A stretch of DNA of 64,000 nucleotides, taken from assembly GCA_050181915.1 (NCBI GenBank), contig JBFXCS010000002.1, forward strand, positions 740,329-804,328, written 5' to 3'. Under the pieces are notes generated by a model. The model had not been told where the DNA came from. It did no database searches and saw only the letters and a list, made by a program, of their open reading frames with translations. Positions within the stretch are counted from its first letter, which is position 1; each line of letters starts with the position of its first letter. The translations under genes and the position numbers were made by a program. Below, piece by piece: positions 33,767-41,110 of this stretch. Source of the stretch: JBFXCS01 sp050181915 (GTDB taxonomy: Bacteria > Actinomycetota > Thermoleophilia > Miltoncostaeales > Miltoncostaeaceae).

Positions 33767-35158
33767 GTGAGCAGCCTACGCATCGTCACCGCCGGCCTCG
33801 ACCTGATGGCGGACGCCCTCGACGACCAGGGTCAGGACGTCCGCCGGCTCGACTGGCGGCCGCCGGCGGGCGGCGATCCCGACGGCGTCGCGCTGCTCAC
33901 GGCGGCCTACGGCGACCAGCGCATCGAGGAGGCCAACGCGGAGGCCCTGCGCAGGCTGCAGGAGGCCCGGCCCGTGATCGTCGCGGCCGGCCGCGCCGGC
34001 GACCTCATCCCCGGCCTCGAGGGGCGGATGGTGCTGCACGCCGGGCCGCCGGTGGAATGGGAGCGGATGTGCGCGCCCCAGCGCCACGCCCTCTGCGGCG
34101 CCGTCGTGCTCGAGGGCTGGGCCGCGACCCCGGCCGCCGCCACCGACCTGGTGACGCGCGGCGAGGTGAGGATCGCGCCCGCCCACTCGCTGGAGGCCGC
34201 GGGGGCGATGACCGGCGTCATCTCCCCCTCGATGGGCTGCTGGGCGGCCCGCGACGAGGTGTTCGGGGGAGTGGGCTACAGCCCGATGAACGACGGGCCG
34301 GGCGAGGCCTTCTGGCTGGGGGTGGGGTCGCCGGAGGCGATCCGCCGCCAGCGGGTGATGGCCGAGCAGGTCGCCCCCGGCTTCGCGGCCGCGATCGCCG
34401 CGGACGGGCCCATCGACGCCTTCGCCCTGTGCGCGCAGGGCATCGCGATGGGCGACGACTGCCACATGCGCCACCAGGCCACCACCATGCTGCTGCTGCG
34501 CCAGACGCTGCCGGCCATCGCCGAGCGCGCGCCGGCGGCGGTGCTGCCCATCGCCCGGCTGCTCGGGGAGAACGGCCACTTCGCCCTCACGCTCACCATC
34601 GCCTCGGCGCGCGCCGCCCTCTGCGCGATCCGCGGCGTAGAGGCCAGCTCGCTGGTGGTGTTCATCAGCCGCAACGGCACCGACGCCGCGGTCCAGATCG
34701 CCGGCCTGCCCGGGCACTGGTTCACCGCCCCGGCGCCGCCGGTGGGCGACCCCCTCTACCGCCCCGGCATGTCCGACGACGACGCGGCCCCCGACATCGG
34801 CGACTCGGCCCTGGTCGAGTGCTGCGGCCTGGGCGCCGCGGCCAGCGCGGCCAGCCCCGGCGTGGCCGCCTTCCTCGGCGGCGGGGTCGCCGACGCGCTG
34901 GAGCGCACCCGCCAGATGGGCGACATCTGCGTCGGCGAGAGCGAGCGCTTCCGCATCCCGGGCCTCGACGGCGAGGGCACCCCGCTCGGCGTCGACGCCC
35001 GCGCCTGCCTCGACCTGGGCTCCACCCCCCTCATCAACACGGGGATCCTGCACCGGGTTGACGGCGGCCAGATCGGCGCCGGCATCGCCCGCACCCCCAT
35101 CGAGCCGATCCGCGACGCCCTCCACGCCCTGGTGACCGCGCTGCCCGACCCGGCGTAG
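33767..35158 (+). CDS. allG: DUF1116 protein, AllG-like carbamoyltransferase subunit
   Basis: A 463-residue protein matching DUF1116 (YlbE). Characteristic segments are HAGPPVEWERMCAPQRHAL, YSPMNDGPGEAFWLGVG, DDCHMRHQATTMLL, LGENGHFALTL and FISRNGTDAAVQIAG. In E. coli the homologue is part of oxamate carbamoyltransferase with FdrA and DUF2877. AAGGAGA precedes GTG 33767 and lies within the start of the divergent AIR-like gene. A methyltransferase gene follows 22 bases later. The three carbamoyltransferase genes are dispersed over 20 kb, but each adjoins Nit1C-type genes. Confidence 0.88.
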   Translation: MSSLRIVTAGLDLMADALDDQGQDVRRLDWRPPAGGDPDGVALLTAAYGDQRIEEANAEALRRLQEARPVIVAAGRAGDLIPGLEGRMVLHAGPPVEWERMCAPQRHALCGAVVLEGWAATPAAATDLVTRGEVRIAPAHSLEAAGAMTGVISPSMGCWAARDEVFGGVGYSPMNDGPGEAFWLGVGSPEAIRRQRVMAEQVAPGFAAAIAADGPIDAFALCAQGIAMGDDCHMRHQATTMLLLRQTLPAIAERAPAAVLPIARLLGENGHFALTLTIASARAALCAIRGVEASSLVVFISRNGTDAAVQIAGLPGHWFTAPAPPVGDPLYRPGMSDDDAAPDIGDSALVECCGLGAAASAASPGVAAFLGGGVADALERTRQMGDICVGESERFRIPGLDGEGTPLGVDARACLDLGSTPLINTGILHRVDGGQIGAGIARTPIEPIRDALHALVTALPDPA

Positions 35159-35167
35159 CGCCGGGAG

Positions 35168-35173
35168 TAGCAT
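35168..35173 (+). promoter_or_regulatory. -10 box (TAGCAT) of the methyltransferase gene
   Basis: TAGCAT ends 7 bases before GTG 35181, so the gene can be transcribed as a leaderless message apart from the DUF1116 gene. Confidence 0.45.
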
Positions 35174-35180
35174 CCCGGGC

Positions 35181-35957
35181 GTGTCCGAGTGGAACGCCGA
35201 GAGCTACGAGCGCGTCTCGGACCCCCAGGTCGGCTGGGCCGCGCCGGTGCTCGACCGGCTGCCGCTGCGCGGCGACGAGACCGTCGTCGACGCGGGCTGC
35301 GGCACCGGCCGCGTGACGCGGATGCTGGCCGAGCGCCTGCCGCGCGGCCGGGTGATCGCCGTGGACGGGTCGCTGAGCATGGTCGAGGAGGCCCGCCGCC
35401 GGCTGGCCGACCTCGCGCCGCGGGTGGAGGTGCGGCACTCCGACCTGCTGGCGCTCACGGTGCCGGAGCCGGTCGACGCGATCCTCTCGACCGCCACCTT
35501 CCACTGGATCGTCGACCATCCGGCCCTCTTCGCCCGGCTGCACGACGCCCTCGCCCCGGGCGGCCGGCTGGTCGCCCAGTGCGGCGGCCACGGCAACATC
35601 GAGCGGGTGCTCCAGGCCGCCGCGGCGATCGGGCGCCTGCCGGCCTACAGCCCGCATCTGGCGGGCTTCGAGAACCGGATCCTGTTCGCCGACGGCCCCA
35701 CCACCGTGCTCCGCCTCGAGGCCGCGGGCTTCGCCGACGCGCGGGCGTGGCTCGAGCCGGCCCCGGTGCATCTGCAGGACCTCGCCACGGGCACCGAGTT
35801 CCTCGCCACCGTGGTGCTGCGCCGCCACCTGGAGGAGCTTCCGGAGAACCTGCGCGAGCCGTACGCCCGCGACGTCGCCCGCCGCCTGCGCGGCGGCAAG
35901 CGGCGCGTGCCGCTCGACTACGTGCGGCTCAACCTGGAGGCGCGCCGGCCCTCGTGA
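35181..35957 (+). CDS. SAM-dependent methyltransferase, trans-aconitate methyltransferase-like
   Basis: A 258-residue class I methyltransferase. SAM motif I is VVDAGCGTGRVTRML, motif II VIAVDGSLSMVEEA, and ATFHWIVDHPALFARLHDAL resembles the W/D motif of Tam-type enzymes. The C-terminal half (EFLATVVLRRHLEELPENLR) also fits Tam. Substrate unknown; a small carboxylic acid is likely. It follows the DUF1116 gene but has its own -10 box. Confidence 0.82.
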   Translation: MSEWNAESYERVSDPQVGWAAPVLDRLPLRGDETVVDAGCGTGRVTRMLAERLPRGRVIAVDGSLSMVEEARRRLADLAPRVEVRHSDLLALTVPEPVDAILSTATFHWIVDHPALFARLHDALAPGGRLVAQCGGHGNIERVLQAAAAIGRLPAYSPHLAGFENRILFADGPTTVLRLEAAGFADARAWLEPAPVHLQDLATGTEFLATVVLRRHLEELPENLREPYARDVARRLRGGKRRVPLDYVRLNLEARRPS

Positions 35958-35975
35958 GGGGCCCGCTGCCCGCGC

Positions 35976-36662
35976 TCAGATCGGCCGGACCGCCCGGACC
36001 ATCAGCGTCCAGCCGAAGCCGGCCCTCTCGAGCAGCGGGGTCGCGCCGACCCGCCGCGCGACGGCGGCGGCGATGCGGGCGGGACCGTGATCCGAGAGCG
36101 GGGTGATCGTGCGGATCTCGATGCTGCCGAAGCCCGCCGACGCGAGGAACGCGCGCAGCTCGCGGCGGTTCACCCAGCGGCGCCTCATGCCGGCCGGGGG
36201 CTCGGGCAGGCGGTTGAGGCGCGCCAGCACCGGGCGGTTCTGGGTCGCGAGCATCAGCTCGCCGCCCGGTCGCAGCACGTCGTGCAGGCGCTGGATGAAG
36301 GCCTGCTGATCGGCGACGTGCGACAGCACCTCGAGCGAGACCACCACGTCGAAGTCGCCGCCGACGTCGACGTCCATGATGTCCCCCGCGACGAACCGCG
36401 CCTGCGGCAGGCGCCGCCGGGCCTGCTCGATGACCTCGTCCGCCAGATCCGTGCCGACCACGTCGCCGGCGGTGGCGAGCCGGGCCGACATCCAGCCGGT
36501 GCCGCACCCCGCATCGAGGATGCGCAGCCCGCGGCGGCCGCCCAGCCACGCCATCACATGGCGCGCCTCGTCCTCGGCGACGATCCCGACGCCGCCGTCA
36601 TCCTGCCGCGCGCCGGCGCTCGTGTTCCAGGCGTTCCAGGCCGACCGCTCGAGATCCTCCAT
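35976..36662 (-). CDS. SAM-dependent methyltransferase, 228 aa
   Basis: A class I methyltransferase of the UbiG/Methyltransf_11 type: ILDAGCGTGWMSARL (motif I), VVGTDLADEVIEQA, FDVVVSLEVLSHV and LRPGGELMLATQNRP. The C-terminus has a hydrophobic helix (GFGWTLMVRAV). ATG 36662 has GGAGGAGAGAGGGC directly before it. The orientation is opposite to the methyltransferase at 35181 and the two differ too much to be a recent duplication. Substrate unknown. Confidence 0.82.
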   Translation of the reverse strand: MEDLERSAWNAWNTSAGARQDDGGVGIVAEDEARHVMAWLGGRRGLRILDAGCGTGWMSARLATAGDVVGTDLADEVIEQARRRLPQARFVAGDIMDVDVGGDFDVVVSLEVLSHVADQQAFIQRLHDVLRPGGELMLATQNRPVLARLNRLPEPPAGMRRRWVNRRELRAFLASAGFGSIEIRTITPLSDHGPARIAAAVARRVGATPLLERAGFGWTLMVRAVRPI

Positions 36663-36737
36663 GCCCTCTCTCCTCCGTGAGCCCGCGCGACCATACGACA
36701 GCCCTGTCGCGTCTCGCCCCCGTCGAAGGGGGTGTTC

Positions 36738-37880
36738 TCACCCCCCGCGAACGGCGACCGGCACGGGGGCGCCGTCGCCCTCGACGAGGCCTCGCGCCCG
36801 CAGGATCGGGACCACCCCCTCGCCGACCCGGTACACCTCCTCCAGGTGCGGGTAGCCGGAGAGGATGAACTCGTCGATGCCGAGCTCGCGGTACTCGGCG
36901 ATGCGGTCGGCGACCTCCTCGTGGCTGCCGACGATCGCGGTACCGGCCCCGGCGCGCACCAGGCCGATGCCGGCCCACAGGCCCGGCGCCACCACCAGCC
37001 GCGACGGGTCGCCGCCGTGCAGGTCGGTCATCCGCCGCTGCCCCTCCGACTGCGAGGCGCGCATCTCCGCCTGGCGCGCGGCGACGAGCGCCGGATCGAG
37101 GCCGGCCAGGATCCGCTCGGTCTCGGCCCAGGCCTCCTCGGAGGTGTCGCGCGCGATGATGTGCAGGCGGATGCCGAAGGCGAGCTCGCGCCCCTGGCGG
37201 TCGGCCGCCGCGCGGGCCCGGGCGATCTTCTCCGCCACCTGGGCCGGCGGCTCGCCCCAGGTGAGGTAGACGTCCGCGTGGCGGGCGGCGACCTCCATCG
37301 CCGCGCGCGACGATCCTCCCAGGTACACCCGCGGCCACGGCTGCGCCGGCACCACCTGGGCGCCCTCCACCGAGATGTGGTCGCCCGCGAAGTCGAAGGG
37401 CCCGCCGTCCCAGGTGCCGCGGACGATGGAGAGGAACTCGTCGGCGCGGGCGTAGCGGTCGGCCTTGGCGAGGAAGTCGCCGAAGCGGGCCTGCTCCTCG
37501 TCCTCCCCGCCGACCACCACGTTCAGCATCAGGCGGCCCCCCGAGACGCGCTGGAAGGTCGCGGCCATCTGGGCGGCCAGGGTGGGCGACATCAGCCCCG
37601 GGCGGAAGGCGACCAGGAAGCGGAAGCGCCGGGTGAGCGGCGCCAGCGCCGACGCCACCACCCAGGCGTCCTCGCACCAGGAGCTCGCCGGGGTGAGCGC
37701 CCCGGCGAAGCCCAGGCGCTCCGCCGCCCCGGCGATCTCGGCCAGGTAGGCGATCTCGGGACGCCGCTCGCCGCGCGACTCGTCGGCGCGCAGGCCGGTG
37801 ATGCCGGTCGCCCCGCCGAGGCCGACGTTGAGCCCCGAGTCGCCGGCGGTGGGGAGGAACCAGTGGAGAACGACGGACAC
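36738..37880 (-). CDS. ssuD: SsuD-type FMNH2-dependent monooxygenase
   Basis: A 380-residue LLM-class flavin monooxygenase, the exact SsuD length. It contains VVLHWFLPTAGDS, TPASSWCEDAWVVASAL, NVVVGGEDEEQARFGDFL, YLTWGEPPAQVAEKI and LSGYPHLEE. SsuD enzymes split sulfonates to aldehyde and sulfite using reduced flavin; LLM relatives oxidise other compounds. No flavin reductase (SsuE) is visible. GTG 37880 has GGGAGG upstream. It follows the SsuCAB-type transporter on the same strand, so substrate entry and oxidation are linked. The N-terminal half of the fusion at 21233 is a paralogue. Confidence 0.87.
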   Translation of the reverse strand: MSVVLHWFLPTAGDSGLNVGLGGATGITGLRADESRGERRPEIAYLAEIAGAAERLGFAGALTPASSWCEDAWVVASALAPLTRRFRFLVAFRPGLMSPTLAAQMAATFQRVSGGRLMLNVVVGGEDEEQARFGDFLAKADRYARADEFLSIVRGTWDGGPFDFAGDHISVEGAQVVPAQPWPRVYLGGSSRAAMEVAARHADVYLTWGEPPAQVAEKIARARAAADRQGRELAFGIRLHIIARDTSEEAWAETERILAGLDPALVAARQAEMRASQSEGQRRMTDLHGGDPSRLVVAPGLWAGIGLVRAGAGTAIVGSHEEVADRIAEYRELGIDEFILSGYPHLEEVYRVGEGVVPILRARGLVEGDGAPVPVAVRGG

Positions 37881-37894
37881 GGCGAACCTCCCGG

Positions 37895-38725
37895 TCAGCT
37901 GGCTCGGATGGCGGCGGCGATGCGCTCGCGCGCCGCGATGAACTCGGGGGTGGCGCGCAGAGACGAACGACGCGCCGCGGGGTCGAAGGGGACGGGCTCG
38001 TCGAGCACGACGCGGCCGGGTCTCGGGCTCATCACCAGCACCCGGGTGCCGAGGTAGACCGCCTCCTCCACGTTGTGGGTCACGAACAGCGCGGTGGTGC
38101 CGGGCGAGGCGCGCCAGATCGCGTGCAGCTCGTCCTGCAGGCGGTCTCGGGTGAGCGCGTCGAGGGCGCCGAAGGGCTCGTCGAGCAGCAGGATGGGCGG
38201 CGCGTTCGCGAGCACCGCGGCGATCTGGCACCGCTGCCGCATGCCGCCCGACAGCTCGTAGGGCGCCGCGTCCGCGAACTCGGACAGGCCCACCATCGCC
38301 AGATGCCGGTCGGCGATCTCCCGCCGCTCGACGCGGCCGACCCCGCGCACCCGCGGGCCGAAGGCGACGTTCGCGCGCACCGACATCCAGGGGTAGAGGT
38401 TCGGCCGCTGGAAGACCACGCCGCGCTGGGGCGAGGGCCCGCTCACCGGGGCGCCGCCGACGGCCACCTCGCCCTCGGTGGGGCTCATGAACCCCGCCAC
38501 CAGTCGCAGCAGGGTGGTCTTGCCGCAGCCGGACGGTCCGACGATGGCGACGAACTCGCCCGGCGCGATCTCGAGGTCGACGCGGTCGAGGGCCTCGACC
38601 ACCTGCCCGCCGCGCGACGCGAACCGCTGACGGACGGCGCCGATCGAGATGTGGTGACCGCCCCCCTGGGGCCGGCCGCCCTCCGCCGCGGAGGCGGAGG
38701 GCGCGCGTGCGAACGGGCTCGCCAC
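37895..38725 (-). CDS. ssuB: ABC transporter ATP-binding protein (SsuB/TauB type)
   Basis: A 276-residue ATPase: Walker A GPSGCGKTTLL, Q-loop VFQRPNLYPWMSV, signature ELSGGMRQRCQIA, Walker B ILLLDEPFGALD and the switch VTHNVEEAVYLG. The subfamily is that of nitrate/sulfonate/taurine importers. The start GTG 38725 shares a base with the ssuA stop (TAGTG). Confidence 0.9.
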   Translation of the reverse strand: MASPFARAPSASAAEGGRPQGGGHHISIGAVRQRFASRGGQVVEALDRVDLEIAPGEFVAIVGPSGCGKTTLLRLVAGFMSPTEGEVAVGGAPVSGPSPQRGVVFQRPNLYPWMSVRANVAFGPRVRGVGRVERREIADRHLAMVGLSEFADAAPYELSGGMRQRCQIAAVLANAPPILLLDEPFGALDALTRDRLQDELHAIWRASPGTTALFVTHNVEEAVYLGTRVLVMSPRPGRVVLDEPVPFDPAARRSSLRATPEFIAARERIAAAIRAS

Positions 38726-39810
38726 TACTCGGCGTCGCCCCCCGAGACCGCGGCGGCGAAGGTGGGCACCACCGCCGCGACGTAGTCGCCCTCGGCCTTC
38801 ACCCCGGTCAGCTCGCCGACCTCCTTGTTGAAGGTCGCGGTGCTGAAGAGGTCCGCACCGAGCGTGCCGCCCAGATAGTCGGCGCCGGCCTGCTCGGCCG
38901 CGGTGAGGAACACCAGGTCCTTCGCCTGGGCGAGGGCCTCGTCGGGCGTCAGGTTGAGCTCGGCGGCGATCGCGGCGGCCGCGTCGGCCGGGTCGCTGCG
39001 GAACAGCTTCACTGCGCGGTCCTGCTGGGCGACCCAGGTCGTGACCGCGGCCGGATACTTCGCGGCGAAATCGGTCGAGACGACCGCCAGGTCGTAGGTG
39101 GTGTGACCGGCCTTCGCCTGCTCGGCGCTGTCGGTGATGACGGTGCCTCCGTCGGCCTTCAGCTCCGCCAGCGAAGGGTTCCAGACGTAGGCGGCGTCGA
39201 TGTCGCCGCGGGTCCATGCCGCGACGATGTCCGGCGGCTCGGCGTCGATGATGTCCACGTCGCCGGGATCGACGCCGGCGTCGCGCAGGGCAGCCAGCAG
39301 CGAGTAGTGCGTCGTGGAGGCCAGGGGCACGGCGACCTTCTTGCCGGCCAGGTCGGCGATGGAGGTGATGCCCTCCTTCACCACCAGGGCCTCGGCGGTG
39401 CCGATGACGTCGTGGATCCACGGCACCCGGTACGAGATGCCCTGCGACAGGCCGCGGGAGACCGGACTGGAGCCGGCCAGCCCGATGTCGAGGCTGCCGG
39501 CGGCGAAGGCCTCGTTCACCGAGCCGCCCGAGTCGAACTGCTTCCACTCGATCGCGGTGCCCGGCAGGGCCTCCTCGATCCACTTCTTGTTCTTCACCAC
39601 GAGGTCGCCGTTGGGGATCAGCTGGTAGCCGATCGTGATCCTGTCGGGCGCGGCGGCCGCCGCCTCCGTGCCCGCCCCGGTCGCGGCTGCACCGGAGTCG
39701 TCGGAGTCGTCGCCGCAGGCGGCGAGGCCGAGGGTGAGGGCCGCGGCGAGCGCGGCCAGCAGCGCGCGGGCGGCGAGGCGGCGCGCGGTCGAGGCGATGG
39801 GGCGGGGCAC
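38725..39810 (-). CDS. ssuA: ABC transporter substrate-binding lipoprotein (TauA/SsuA type)
   Basis: A 361-residue lipoprotein: basic N-terminus, hydrophobic stretch and lipobox LAAC (Cys32), then an acidic linker. The ligand domain (ITIGYQLIPNGDLVVKNKKW, GLAGSSPVSRGLSQG, IAAWTRG-like VAAWTRGDIDAAYVWNP) is typical of taurine-binding TauA. GTG 39810 has AAGGAGG upstream. The ligand is probably a sulfonate or a nitrogenous sulfonate; certainty is limited because the same family binds nitrate, cyanate, riboflavin precursors and pyrimidines. Confidence 0.88.
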   Translation of the reverse strand: MPRPIASTARRLAARALLAALAAALTLGLAACGDDSDDSGAAATGAGTEAAAAAPDRITIGYQLIPNGDLVVKNKKWIEEALPGTAIEWKQFDSGGSVNEAFAAGSLDIGLAGSSPVSRGLSQGISYRVPWIHDVIGTAEALVVKEGITSIADLAGKKVAVPLASTTHYSLLAALRDAGVDPGDVDIIDAEPPDIVAAWTRGDIDAAYVWNPSLAELKADGGTVITDSAEQAKAGHTTYDLAVVSTDFAAKYPAAVTTWVAQQDRAVKLFRSDPADAAAAIAAELNLTPDEALAQAKDLVFLTAAEQAGADYLGGTLGADLFSTATFNKEVGELTGVKAEGDYVAAVVPTFAAAVSGGDAE

Positions 39811-39855
39811 GGGTCCTCCTTGGGGTGTCGGGACGGCGCGGGACGCGCCGGGGGG

Positions 39856-40728
39856 TCAGGCCCTGCCCTTCCAGGGCACGACCCGTCGCTCGACCGCCGT
39901 GACCACGAGGTCGGTGGCGATCGCGGTGAGGCCGATGACGACGATCGAGAGCACCGCCACGTCGGTCTGCTGGAACTTCTTGGTGGACCAGGCGAGGCCG
40001 CCGATGCCCGGGATGCCGTCGACCGTCTCGGCGGCCACGATCGTGGTCCAGGCGAAGCCGAGGGCCAGGCGGATCCCGGTGAACAGCTCGGGAAGGGCGG
40101 AGGGCAGCACCACGTGGCGGATCACTCGCCACCGGCCGGCGCCGAGGGCGCGGGCGCCGTTGATGCGGTCGGCCGGGATCGTCTCGATCGCGCCCAGCAC
40201 CGACAGGGCGATCGGGGGGAAGGCGGCCAGGAACAGCAGCCACACCTTCGAGGCGTCCTCGATGCCGAACCAGATGATGAGCAGGCTGAAGTAGGCGAGC
40301 GGCGGCAGCGAGCGCACGAAGGTGACCCACGGCTCGACGATCATCCGCACGGGTCGCAGGGAGGCGAGCAACACGCCGATCGCGACGCCGGCGACGATGG
40401 CGAGGCCCACGCCGCGCAGCAGGCGCCACAGGCTGGCCCACACGTGCTCCCAGAGGTAGTAGCCGCTGAGGCCCTTCCGGCCGTCGTGGACGGTGATCGA
40501 CTCGACGAACCGGTCCCACACCGCCGCTGGGCGGGGCACGAACAGCTCGGGCCAGATCTCCAGCTCGGCCACCAGCCACCAGGCGCCGAGCAGGATCCCG
40601 AACGAGAGCGTGCCGACCCCGAACCGCCGGGCGAGGCCGCCGAGGCCGCGCGGCGGCCGGAGCCGCAGCGCGCCGACCGCGCGCGGCACGCGGGCAGCGA
40701 TCCCATTGGTTCTATTGCTGATCGTCAT
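39856..40728 (-). CDS. ssuC: ABC transporter permease (SsuC/TauC type)
   Basis: A 290-residue inner-membrane permease with about six helices and the EAA-type coupling loop NGARALGAGRWRVIRHVVLPSA (split: NGARALGAG, then RVIRHVVLPSALPELFTG). It is first in the operon ssuC-ssuA-ssuB-ssuD. The ATG 40728 lies 7 bases after TATAAA, the best -10 match in the window, and has no ribosome site, so it is probably read from a leaderless message. Confidence 0.88.
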   Translation of the reverse strand: MTISNRTNGIAARVPRAVGALRLRPPRGLGGLARRFGVGTLSFGILLGAWWLVAELEIWPELFVPRPAAVWDRFVESITVHDGRKGLSGYYLWEHVWASLWRLLRGVGLAIVAGVAIGVLLASLRPVRMIVEPWVTFVRSLPPLAYFSLLIIWFGIEDASKVWLLFLAAFPPIALSVLGAIETIPADRINGARALGAGRWRVIRHVVLPSALPELFTGIRLALGFAWTTIVAAETVDGIPGIGGLAWSTKKFQQTDVAVLSIVVIGLTAIATDLVVTAVERRVVPWKGRA

Positions 40729-40735
40729 TGTCGTA

Positions 40736-40741
40736 TTTATA
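40736..40741 (-). promoter_or_regulatory. -10 box (TATAAA) of the ssuCABD operon
   Basis: TATAAA on the minus strand, 7 bases before ATG 40728, in a local A/T-rich patch. No recognisable -35 at the expected spacing, so an activator may be required. Confidence 0.6.
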
Positions 40742-41045
40742 CAGGTGGCGGGGCTCCCTGCCGATCGCGGTGCGCGTGGATGCCGGGTCCAGGCGCTCGC
40801 TCAGCCGCCGCCCGGACGCCGCTGGTCTGCGGCGCATGCCATCGACAGCAACGTCGCCGTGGGCGTCGCGGCGCTCGCCCGCTCTCGCCGCGCCTCCTCG
40901 ACGCTGTTAACCGGTCCGGGAGCCGGGGAACTCCCGGCCGGCGCCGAAGGGAGGGGTCGGCGCCGGGGGAGTCGCTCGCGTGGCCGGCCGTCGGCGGCGC
41001 AGCTCCGCGGTCCGTGTGCACAATCGCTATCGGCAGGATCGCAAG
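40742..41045. other. Intergenic stretch with no gene seen
   Basis: About 300 bases between the ssuC promoter and the hairpin at 41046. Open frames on both strands here are short and Arg/Pro-rich, with mixed third positions, and none has a ribosome site or a recognisable product. I see no RNA gene or repeat; regulatory sites for ssuC may lie in the part nearest 40742. Confidence 0.6.
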
Positions 41046-41086
41046 CCGACCTGACCCCGGAGAGGGAATCTCCGCGGTCAGGTCGG
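41046..41086. terminator. Long hairpin downstream of the propeller-protein gene
   Basis: An 18-base stem (41046-41063 with 41069-41086, one mismatch) with the loop GGGAA lies 25 bases past the stop of the minus-strand gene at 41111. Good candidate terminator, no T-run. Confidence 0.7.
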
Positions 41087-41110
41087 GAGCGATCCCTCAG
41101 CGAGCCGGCG

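Noticed and set aside
15408..35957. Antibiotic or other secondary-metabolite gene cluster
   Set aside because: Two methyltransferases, a glycosyltransferase, a monooxygenase and an exporter invite this reading, but there is no core synthase, and the families match nitrogen-scavenging modules instead.
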